DNA of 64,000 bases from Aurantiochytrium sp. KH105 (lineage: Eukaryota; Sar; Bigyra; Thraustochytrida; Thraustochytriidae): positions 248,001 through 312,000 of the forward strand of contig BGKB01000068.1 in assembly GCA_003116975.1 (NCBI GenBank), written 5' to 3'. The translations under genes and the position numbers were made by a program. Below the pieces are notes generated by a model that did no database searches, was not told the DNA's origin, and was given only the letters and a program-made list of their open reading frames with translations. Every line of letters begins with the position of its first letter. Within the stretch, counting starts at the first letter, position 1. This document shows, one piece after another, positions 52,214-61,067 of this stretch.

Positions 52214-52439
52214 CCTTGTCGCCAATCTATCTCTGTATTTCTCTCTAATACGGATACGACCGAGTTCCACTCGAGCGTCACTTGCCTTTGTGACGTAAAC
52301 CACATGCGCAGCAGCTCGGAAATGAGAGGACACGTGCGGCAAGGTCGCGGGAGGGGAAGCGGGGAGACGAGCGCGGGAAGCTTGCCATGCCGTCCCAGTC
52401 TCAGTCCGGGGGACTCTGGACTCCTCGTGCCTGCCCCTT
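52214..52439. promoter_or_regulatory. Upstream region of the S28 peptidase
   Basis: Short region of moderate GC with CACGTGCG at about 52331. No repeat array. Confidence 0.35.
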
Positions 52440-53340
52440 GAGCGCGACTCCACCAAGTGCGATGACGCGGTCTTTGCGAACCTCCTGTCCTACGACGTGC
52501 AGTAGGCCTACTTCAACAAGGAGCGCCTTATCACTTTCGATTCTTTCTTGACCAGCGATCGGCGCTCGGAGGAGACTTCTCAGAGATACCGAGGATGAGG
52601 ACGTGCACAATGTTATTCGTGCGGCCACGAATGCGTTGCTAGATCTCGAGCTCGCGGCGCAAGATGAAAAATGTAGCGCTTTGCAGCATCAAATCACTGA
52701 GGCGCGAAATCGCCGTGCAAGGGAACACAATCTCGATGCTGAACGAGATGCATTAGATGCACATCAACGTAAATAAAATCATGAGACTAAATGAGTAGAG
52801 AAAACGGGTTGAGCGAGAGCTTAAGAGAGGAGTTCCGAGGCGGCCCCGCTTGAAAAGGAGTCTGAGGAAATCAAGAAGCGCGTCTTGGCGGACTTTGACC
52901 GAATCGCAGCTGACAAGACCATACTTTGCCAAGCGTCGACTAGGTTGATGTCAGGCGCAAGGCCGCCCCCAGAGTGGTGGAGAGCGCGCGGTCGTACTCG
53001 CAGGACGAGTAAGCGTTGCGGTGGAGAACACAATATCAAGAGCTCTTCAAAAGCAAGGCTGCATTCTGGGGGTTGCCGTCAAAGAGGTACTCTACAGGCC
53101 CAATCCCAGAGTAGAGGATGCACTTCGTAGGATTCTCTCGTTTGAATCCAAGACAATCAACTTCGATGTCGTAACTTACTTTGCAATAGTCAAGAGGATC
53201 TGTAAGGAAAAGAGTGTCATACACGATGCGCCGGTCCCAACGAGGCTGAAAAGCAGGCAGGAGCGCATATTCGCACGTTTCACCGACGAGCTTCAAAGTT
53301 GGCGCAGACGTTGTCGGCTGTGAGCTCCATGACGGCAGAG
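52440..53340 (+). pseudogene. Decayed protein-coding-like sequence
   Basis: Several separate stretches on the plus strand have coding character but no single open frame spans them. An acidic, helical segment (for example TNALLDLELAAQDEK and ARNRRAREHNLDAERDALD) lies in the left part. A second folded-looking segment (ILGVAVKEVLYRPNPRVED, then INFDVVTYFAIVKRICKEK) lies at 53050-53230. The sequence is less GC-biased than real genes here. I cannot name the family. It may be a dead host gene or a fragment of a dead element, several breaks old. Confidence is limited. Confidence 0.4.
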
Positions 53341-55546
53341 CAATCGCTGTTCAGAGAGTTGTAGGATTTTCTACTTGTGGATACGCCAAGGCCGATGGCT
53401 GTAACGTTAGTGAGGAACGCGACGTGCCCTGATGCGCATTTCGCTAGGTGATTTTGCCCGATTTGCAGTCTGCTTAAGCGTCAACATGCCACCACACTCT
53501 GCCTGTGCGGGGTCAAGTTTCTCGATGAAGCTGCGTGCGGGGTCGAGGCAAGGCCTAGTTTCTTCCTGCGCATCACCGTTCGGGCTTCGGGAGCATGCAG
53601 ATTGCTATCTTGACGCAGATTGCTTTCTTGATACGCATGCGGCCCACAATTCGTCCTCTTTCTTGGTAAACGCGCCTTGCCTCTGATTCCACAGCACTAC
53701 ACCATGCTATCATGTCGTGCAGCGCCATGGAACGCGAAGTCGCACGCAGCTTCAGGCGCAGCAAGATGGATTCTTGCTCGCTCGGCAGCGCGTTCTTTTT
53801 CTTCTTTTTTGCAGCGTTGCTTTGGAGTGCTTTCACCGTGGAAATAGACCGTGGTGGGCATATTTCCTGTGCTCTAGCACATTTCTGTACGAAACCTCTC
53901 GTTAGCTAGCTATTCAGCGCCGAGAGCGTGGAGCCTCCGTGGGCCCTTAGCTTCGGAGGACTCGCTGTGAAGGTCGACGCGAAAAGACTCGTTCAGATTT
54001 CTCCTCACCGACAATGCTCGCTCGCTCCCTCGGTTGGTCGGTCGGTCTGGGCCTGGCCTGAAGCCGACGGCGCGCGGAGATGGTTGAGGGGCCGCGGGAG
54101 AGGAGGTGTGGTGAATCTAGGACTCCGAGGCTCAAGAATGCTGTTGCGCCATTGCTGCGTTTTTCCACCAAATCCATTGCGAGACTGTGAGCATCCGCCA
54201 GTCCATTTGCCAAATCAATGAACTCTTTTGCCTTCACATGTTAATAAGAGTCGTTGCGGACTTTTTCTCTCTCTTGAACACTACGTCCGAGGCCTGCCTT
54301 CCAGCTTGCTGGATTATTTGCTAGCTATAGCTAGCTAGCTAGCTAGCTCTTGTTGCTTGCTTTGCTTTTACTTTTGCTTGCTTGCTTGTTTGCTCGCGCG
54401 CCAGCGCATCGCCAACCCGAAATGAACACTAGGAGCACAACCCGCAATGAGTGCCTCAAAAAAGCCTCGTACAAAATTGCGAGGAATCCGGTGGGAGTGC
54501 TATTCGTAGCGGTGTGAGAGGGCCTGTGTGCGAGCGGCCTCCCGGCCGCCTGCCTGCCTGGTCGAATGAACGCATCGCAGAGTGGATTCCGTCGACGCCT
54601 CCTAGTTGACTCGGAGCAGCCGCCTCTTTTCGTCCTCAACGTCTCCCTGGTCTCTAGTTTCCCCGTGACACCTTCTGCACCCCCCTTTTCCCTGCTCGCG
54701 CCTGAACCCGCCCACCTGATAAGAGGGCACGGAGAGAGCTTGGCTGGCTAACGCGGTGGATTTCGCCGACGTAACCACCGCCGGCGCGGCGCAAGTGCGA
54801 CGGTTCGGGCGGCAAGTTGCGCGAACGGATAAAGTCCACTTGCGCCGCGCCTCGCTAGTGCGGCAAAGCGGGGCCAGGGCTGTTCGGGTCCACGCAAGGA
54901 CGCAGCCAAATAAATTCAAATCGGCAGATCACCAGCGAGCGCCCTGAGCGAGCGAGCGACCGAGCGACCGGAGCGACGCAGGCAGGCCAGGCGAGCCAGG
55001 AAAGCCAGGCGGGCAGGCAGCCAGGCGGGCAGGCAGGCAGAGCGCGACGCACGCCGCGCCCGCGCCGCCGCCGCCGTCCCCCCCTCCCCGCGCCGCCGCC
55101 GCTGCGCTCTCTCTGCTGCCCCGCATCCATCCATCCATCGCCGCTGTGCGAGCACGCAGGGGCGATAGGTAAAAGGGAAAACCGCCCGGAGGAGGCGCAG
55201 AAAGAAGGAGGAGGAGAAAGGTCGTTGACCGGGCGAGGACGACGCGTCGAGCGGCGGGCCCCTGAGGCGCGGCGGAAGGCGCAGGCGCGCTGTGCGTGGC
55301 GCTTGTCCCCTTTCCCGCCTCCTGTCTCGTATCGCCTCCGTCTCGAGCGCGCGAACGAACGAACGAACGAACGTGTGTGCCGGGACGGAGCCTGGAGGCC
55401 ATATAGCAAGCGCTTGCGTGCTTGCTTGCCTGCCCCGCCTGCCTGCTAGCCGCGCGAGGCTGGCTGGCCGGCTGTCTGGCAGAGCACGCACGCACGCACG
55501 CACGCGCGTAAGCGAGCAAGCGAGCAAGCAAGCAACGTAGAGCACG
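53341..55546. promoter_or_regulatory. Long noncoding region upstream of PP2A B55
   Basis: Contains a CTAG array (54329-54348) and TTGC units beside it, a cluster of CACTTGCGCC/GCGCAAGTG elements (54788-54852), GGCAGGC/GCCAGGC repeats at 54975-55040, (CATC)n at 55125-55138, (CGAA)n at 55351-55373, (ACGC)n at 55485-55505 and GCAAGCGA units to 55535, just before the ATG. No gene supported. Confidence 0.5.
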
Positions 55547-57061
55547 ATGGAGGAGGACGATGACTGGAAGTTCAGCCAGTGCTTTGGCGAGAAAACGGCG
55601 CTCGAGGACCTAAACGAGGCCGACATCATCTCCGCCGTAGAGTTTGACCAATCCGGCGCCTTTCTTGCGACAGGTGACAAGGGCGGACGCGTCGTCGTCT
55701 TCGAACTCGACGGCCACAATGCCGTGCAAGGCATCGCGGCCGCAACAAGCAAAAAGAGACGCCCCTTGAAAGCCCCACTGGAATTCCGCTTCCAAAGCGA
55801 ATTCCAGAGCCACGAACCGGAGTTCGACTACCTCAAGTCATTAGAGATCGAGGAAAAGATCAACCGGATCCGCTGGTGCAGGCCGGCGAACAATGCCCTA
55901 TTTCTGCTGTCAACCAATGACAAGACCATCAAGCTCTGGAAGGTCCACGAGAAGACCATCAAGACCGTGTGCAACCTCAATGTGGACGAAGACACAAAAG
56001 CCGCCACCGCAGCGGCGCGGCGCGCCCGCGTCGTCAGCGGCAGCGGCGCCCACGCGAAGCAGCCTCTGCAGGCGCGCGGGCCCCACGAGGATGAAATGAT
56101 GGACATCGTCGAAGAAAGCGGCAAGGAGCCGGACGTGCCTCTGTTCCAGCGTCGTCAGGTCCCGCGGCTTGTGGTGCCCAAACTAAAGTACGCCTCGCGG
56201 TGTATGAGCTCCACGGCGCGGCGCGTGTACTCGAATGCGCATGCGTACCACATCAACTCCGTTTCTGTAAACAGCGATGGCGCCACCTTCATTTCTGCCG
56301 ACGATTTGCGCATTAATTATTGGAACCTCGACCTCAATGACCAATCGTACAATATAGTGGACATCAAACCTGAAAATATGGAGGAGCTGGCCGAGGTCAT
56401 CACGGCAGCCGAGTTCCACCCAACGCAGTGCAACCTCTTCATGTATAGCAGCAGCCGAGGCAGCATCCGTTTGGGCGATATGCGCGCGCGCGCGCTCTGC
56501 GACATCCAGGCCAAGACCTTCGAGGAGCCCGAGGTCCCCGGAAACAAGTCGTTCTTCTCTGAGATCATTGCTTCCCTCTCCGACATCAAGTTTACCAACG
56601 ATGGCCGGTACATCATCTCGCGCGACTACCTTACCGTAAAGGTTTGGGATGTCAACATGGAGAACAAGCCCGTCAAGACGATCCCCATTCACGATCAACT
56701 CCGCTCTCAGCTCTCTGAGCTGTACGAGAGCGAGTGCATCTTTGACAAGTTCGAGGTGGCCGTTTCTCCGGACGGCAATGGTTTCGCCACGGGCTCGTAC
56801 TCGTCACAGTTTCACATTCTCGACCGAAGCGGCAAGTCGAGTCTTTGCATTGAGGCTGGCAAGATGCCGCCCAAACAGGCCATGTCCTTTCGTTCGCAGG
56901 GTATCGATTTTAGCCCTGCAATGGAGGTTTGTTCCGAATCAATCGATAAGCCCGACGGCGCGATGGACTACAACCGCAAGGCCATGCACATGTCTTGGCA
57001 CCCTCAGGTTCCTCTGCTCGCCGTCGCGGGCCTCAACAACCTATTCATCTACTCGCGATAG
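55547..57061 (+). CDS. PPP2R2A: PP2A 55-kDa regulatory subunit B (B55), 504 aa
   Basis: Strong match in motif order to the B55 family. [10 protein letters not shown] is followed by [20 protein letters not shown] and [61 protein letters not shown], and later [33 protein letters not shown] and AWHP-type [14 protein letters not shown]. These form the seven-bladed WD40 propeller that docks on the PP2A A subunit and selects substrates for mitotic exit and other signalling. An insert (residues about 155-205, [10 protein letters not shown]) is longer and more Ala-rich than in animals. Single exon. The start MEEDDDWKF matches the family. Confidence 0.97.
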   Translation: MEEDDDWKFSQCFGEKTALEDLNEADIISAVEFDQSGAFLATGDKGGRVVVFELDGHNAVQGIAAATSKKRRPLKAPLEFRFQSEFQSHEPEFDYLKSLEIEEKINRIRWCRPANNALFLLSTNDKTIKLWKVHEKTIKTVCNLNVDEDTKAATAAARRARVVSGSGAHAKQPLQARGPHEDEMMDIVEESGKEPDVPLFQRRQVPRLVVPKLKYASRCMSSTARRVYSNAHAYHINSVSVNSDGATFISADDLRINYWNLDLNDQSYNIVDIKPENMEELAEVITAAEFHPTQCNLFMYSSSRGSIRLGDMRARALCDIQAKTFEEPEVPGNKSFFSEIIASLSDIKFTNDGRYIISRDYLTVKVWDVNMENKPVKTIPIHDQLRSQLSELYESECIFDKFEVAVSPDGNGFATGSYSSQFHILDRSGKSSLCIEAGKMPPKQAMSFRSQGIDFSPAMEVCSESIDKPDGAMDYNRKAMHMSWHPQVPLLAVAGLNNLFIYSR

Positions 57062-57848
57062 ATGCTGTAATGATGTCTTGCATCCATGGATACTCTCTTG
57101 CAATGCCTGCTCGGGTCTCGTGAGATTACATCGGAGTGTGGCGAGTCGATCGCCCAAATTGCGTTGCGTCAGACGTAAGCAATCGAGCGAGCAAGCAAAG
57201 GGCTCACGGCGTCACGGGTGGAGTAAATCTTCTGCAGAACATTTGCCATTCGTACTCAGAGGAATTAAACGACGTTTACAGCCTGTACGCGGGCAAGCTT
57301 TTACAAAGAAGGCCAGCACCATGACGCGCTCTTCTTTTGCTGCAAGGGAAACGACTCATCTTTCAAAAGTGTATTGTGCAAACAAACAAAACAGAAACAA
57401 AACAAAACAAAACAAAACAAAACAAAACAAAACAAACACACAAATAATACAAAAGACCAAAAAGTCAATTCGTCTGGTGCTCTCGTTCCTCTTACTTGTC
57501 TTGCTTTCACTTTCACATTCACTTTCAGCTCATGAAGACTGCATGCCTACCTTATCATGCGCCGCACAAGAGAAAGTGACATGCCTTGCAATATACAACC
57601 TGTGTTTCGGACTGCATGCCTACCTTATCATGCGCCGCACAAGAGAAAGTGCCATGCCTTGCAATATACAACCTGTGTTTCGACTTTGTTGAATCGTACG
57701 AGTTTGGCATCGAAAAGCACAACAAAGTCTCCTCATCCCTTATTCTTTCCTTGGCAATGTATGTATCGAGTCTTCATATTCATCTCCATTCTGACAAACT
57801 TTGCAAATACAAAAAAAGAAGCTAAATTTGGTGTAGGTTTCGCGAGGT
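57062..57848. repeat. Convergent interval with 73-bp duplication and AAAAC repeats
   Basis: An (AAAAC)n run lies at 57395-57436. A 73-bp segment at 57537-57609 is repeated directly at 57610-57682 with one base change in the copied part. No gene is seen. Confidence 0.85.
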
Positions 57849-58604
57849 CTAGATGCCATCGTCAAAGGCAGCCTTGCCTCGTGGCACATAGGTCTCGTCC
57901 AGACCGTCTCGGGCAAGACCACCCCCGGCGCCAGGGCGCAAAAAGACCTGATTGACTGCCCCCACAAGTGCGCACGCAAGAGCACCCACGGGAAGCGTGT
58001 AGTGAAAGTCTTGAGCCGTGCGTGCATTTTCTTTAGATATGTCGTCCTCAACATCCAAAGTGCCAAAAACTACACCAAAAAAGAGCCCCAAAAGAACGGC
58101 AACAACCAGAACGACTGCAATTTGCACCGGAGTCGAAACAAGCGGTTGCCAAAGACGCCGACCCCTGGACAACTTGGCCACGCAGTACTGTCCTGAAAAG
58201 TTAAACAGGTCCATGATTGAAAAGGTAAGCGCGAACCAGAGCGCTACGCCCAAAAGCATATACATGGGCACCTTGATTCCTGCGGAAATGCCCCTGAACC
58301 AATTTTTTTCCAACATGAAGCAGAAAAGCCCCGCCACGACGACCAGGCATGCAAAGATCATGACAAAGTACGTTGACATCGTCTTTTTGGCAGCAGGGTG
58401 GCCAGCGCTCCCTTGCCAGCTCAGCGCGTTGACGCGATACAGAATGAGGGTTCCCATGAAAATGAGGGAGCATCCAAAGATGGCGGAAAACAGGCCGTTC
58501 GTGCTAATCTCTAGCATGGCGTGGTTGACCAGCACCGACACGCACGTCCCAAGCACTGCGCCGCCCATCGCTCCGGCCAAACCTTGACCCACGCGATGTG
58601 CCAT
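57849..58604 (-). CDS. Multi-span membrane protein, 251 aa
   Basis: At least five hydrophobic segments: near residues 11-31 (GAMGGAVLGTCVSVL), 38-56 (LFSAIFGCSLIFMGTLILY), 76-96 (TYFVMIFACLVVVAGLFCF), 110-130, 158-180 (VQIAVVLVVAVLLGLFFGVV) and a last one near 212-228. No family is recognised. The start MAHRVGQGLAG at 58604 puts the first span early; an in-frame Met at 58649 would add 15 residues. The soluble C-terminus is Gly-rich and ends FDDGI. Confidence 0.8.
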   Translation of the reverse strand: MAHRVGQGLAGAMGGAVLGTCVSVLVNHAMLEISTNGLFSAIFGCSLIFMGTLILYRVNALSWQGSAGHPAAKKTMSTYFVMIFACLVVVAGLFCFMLEKNWFRGISAGIKVPMYMLLGVALWFALTFSIMDLFNFSGQYCVAKLSRGRRLWQPLVSTPVQIAVVLVVAVLLGLFFGVVFGTLDVEDDISKENARTAQDFHYTLPVGALACALVGAVNQVFLRPGAGGGLARDGLDETYVPRGKAAFDDGI

Positions 58605-59343
58605 TGTGTTGAAATTAAAATCCAAGAAGGAATACTTGTGACTTTCCAAGAGAAAGAGAAGCTAGACTTGTCGAAACGACTGTAGCTTTGCTTTACGTCT
58701 ACGCAGCCCCGGTCTTCGACTTGAGAGCTGCTTCGTCCCGCACGCTTGCTCCTTTTCTGCAGCCGCGAAGAAATAGCCTCGCTTCCTCTGGCACCTCGGC
58801 CACGCTCCGCGATCTGATCCCTTGCGCTTCCTTCCACTCGACTTCTTTCTCCGCCCGCACGGTACGCGCCGGCGAGGAAGCGCAGGACACCGTATCCCGC
58901 TCTCGCGCTCTCTCTCTGTTTCTCTCTTCTTGCGGCGAGCGTGCCGGCACGACTTGCGGGTCTGTCTGTCTACGTGGCCTCGTTTCCCCGCCAAGATCAT
59001 GGCATGCCAGCTAGCCTCGGCCAAGTACGTATTTTCTCTTCACTCCCTCCTCCATAAAAGCAAACTCACCTCGCAAGCGCGCGCGTCCTCACGGAGCCGC
59101 AGAGCTGACAGCATTCTTGGAGAAGGGAAGGAAACGCGATCGCTGCTGCAGCGCGCCACCTCGCGGTCGAGCTGATGGACGATCGTCTCGATCGGACTTG
59201 CTCGCCTCGCCCCGCCTCCAGTCGAACTGGACGCTGGAGATGGGGACTCATTTTGGCTTCGGCTTGGGAGCAAAACCACAAGAATAACAACAACAACAAC
59301 AACAACAACAACAACCGCGACCACGAACGAAAAAAAGGCTGCC
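58605..59343. promoter_or_regulatory. Divergent upstream region with AAC microsatellite
   Basis: 739 bp. The (AAC)n run 59285-59316 lies about 30 bp before the next ATG. GC-rich with CTCTCTC stretches near 58903-58925. The minus frame 59040-59996 is a shadow. Confidence 0.5.
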
Positions 59344-60858
59344 ATGGTGACCTTTGACGTGCAGCCCGCGTGCGGCCCGGCGCTCTGGGGAGGCGTAGAG
59401 GTCGTTGTGGACGACGACGATATCAGCGCTGCAGAGGCCCGCACAGCGGTGCGAGACGTGTGTGGCCTGCAAGTTCGTGTCGCCGAGGCTGCCAATGCCT
59501 GGCTGCGCGAAAGCCAGGCCAACGGAGGGCAAGAGAGCAGCCAGACGGAGCGAGCAGAGGACAGCAACGCAAGAGACGCGCAGAAACAATTGCTTGCAAT
59601 CGCGGTAGCCACCGCTTTTCCGGCAATCGCCTTTCCCAATGAACGTGCCAGGAAGCGGGTGGACCCCAGCGAGCTCAACAAAGTCTGGGAGGCTAGTCTA
59701 GAACACAACAAGAGCGCAGGCGTCGCGCTCGCAGACGAAGCAGACACAACCGCTGACTCATGCGCGCCTGCTGCTGCAACCCCAAACAAATTACCAAGTG
59801 GCGAACACTCTGAAGAAACGGAGGGGAGCGACGTCAAGGATCCGCACGTGGAATCAAAACTTGCGCCAGGCTCAGACCGCAAAGAGACCGAGCTGGTTGC
59901 AAATCCGCTTGCACATGCCGAGCTCTGGTTCTGTAAAAAACCCTTCCAGTCCGAAAAACCGCTCAAGACACAGGTGTCGATCTCGGCCAAGACCAAACTC
60001 CGCGTCTATCTTGCGCCGGGAGATCGATTTGATGCCTGCTCTGATGACGCAGAGGCGCTCAAAGAAGCTGCTTCGCCTCTTCGCAAAATTCTCGACCAGG
60101 TGCGACCGGAAGTTTGGGCTGACGCCGGCAAGATTTCGGGAGAAGCGTCGGTAGCGAAGACGCAAAATTCAGTGGGGTCGCCGGCATCGCGCAAGCGACC
60201 TCGCGAAGCTATCGACCTTTCATTCATGAATGGGCGCTCTCTTGACGCGGCCGTCGACAAGTTGTGCGACGACATGGGATTCCGTCTCAAGAATGACGTC
60301 CTCGCACGCCTCGACAATGACGCACAGGTGCAAAACTACATGCGTGACCCACGTCTCGTTGGCATTCTTGTCGACATTGAAAAGGCAACAAACAAGATGA
60401 AGGCTTTGGAGGACGCAATGGACCGCGATGCCAGCTTTGCACGATTTGTTGATCTGATGCTTACAGGTATTGGCGCGCAGCGAGTCGTGGCGCACCGTGA
60501 CGGCCCAAGCACGATCGAATCGAGTCTTGAAGAGGTCATCGAGACAACCAGACCTTCATTTTTGCTAGCAGGTCGCTCCGACGGCAAAGCGAATGGTACC
60601 GCTTCATCTGCTGCTGCTAACGATGCTCAACATCCTAATGCGAACAGCGACGACGATGACGACAACGACGATGACAACGACAACGACGACCAGGAAGATA
60701 AAAAGGGAGAATTGGAGAATAGCACAAACAAACGGCAAAAGACAGCTGACCAAAAAATCCCCATCGCGGAGCAACAGGAGGCGAGGAAACCCACAGATGA
60801 GGCGAAGCCCAAGCTTGAAGTCATTGGGACGGATGGTAATCAGAACCCTCAACTTTGA
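59344..60858 (+). CDS. Probable CFAP298-like protein with a HIT1_C/ZNHIT3-like segment, 504 aa
   Basis: Two possible homology blocks separated by disordered sequence. Residues about 195-225 (AELWFCKKPFQSEKPLKTQV, then KTKLRVYLAP) resemble the CFAP298/Kurly (C21orf59) pattern AQLWWAAKELRRTKKLSDYV..EKTKII. An earlier DAQKQLLAIAVATAFPAIAF block fits the same family's Leu-Pro motif. Residues about 320-375 (NYMRDPRLVGILVDIEK, then ASFARFVDLMLTGIG) resemble the C-terminal helical motif of ZNHIT3/Hit1. The tail has a long Asp/Asn run (GAC repeats) and a basic end. CFAP298 serves motile-cilium assembly. Both assignments come from memory of short motifs, so the combination is tentative. Confidence 0.62.
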   Translation: MVTFDVQPACGPALWGGVEVVVDDDDISAAEARTAVRDVCGLQVRVAEAANAWLRESQANGGQESSQTERAEDSNARDAQKQLLAIAVATAFPAIAFPNERARKRVDPSELNKVWEASLEHNKSAGVALADEADTTADSCAPAAATPNKLPSGEHSEETEGSDVKDPHVESKLAPGSDRKETELVANPLAHAELWFCKKPFQSEKPLKTQVSISAKTKLRVYLAPGDRFDACSDDAEALKEAASPLRKILDQVRPEVWADAGKISGEASVAKTQNSVGSPASRKRPREAIDLSFMNGRSLDAAVDKLCDDMGFRLKNDVLARLDNDAQVQNYMRDPRLVGILVDIEKATNKMKALEDAMDRDASFARFVDLMLTGIGAQRVVAHRDGPSTIESSLEEVIETTRPSFLLAGRSDGKANGTASSAAANDAQHPNANSDDDDDNDDDNDNDDQEDKKGELENSTNKRQKTADQKIPIAEQQEARKPTDEAKPKLEVIGTDGNQNPQL

Positions 60859-61067
60859 GCGTGCGTGAGGGGCCAGACCAAGCGTTCTTCGTACTTTTGA
60901 TGGGCAATCGATACTGACGGCAAGGGCAAAGATGCATCTCAACTTATTCTTTGTTTGCCAAGGCCACACTGAACGAGATCGCGTGTGTTTCTCCTGAAAC
61001 AAAGGAATAGTTAAGAAGGGGGCTGGCTGTCACAACATAGAACACAAATTCATAATAGTATTGGAAA
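60859..61067. other. Short convergent interval
   Basis: 209 bp, unremarkable, with no repeat array. Confidence 0.4.

Noticed and set aside
52440-53340. Named transposon or virus relic
   Set aside because: The fragments are too short and unlike any family I can identify, so only a decayed coding-like call is made.
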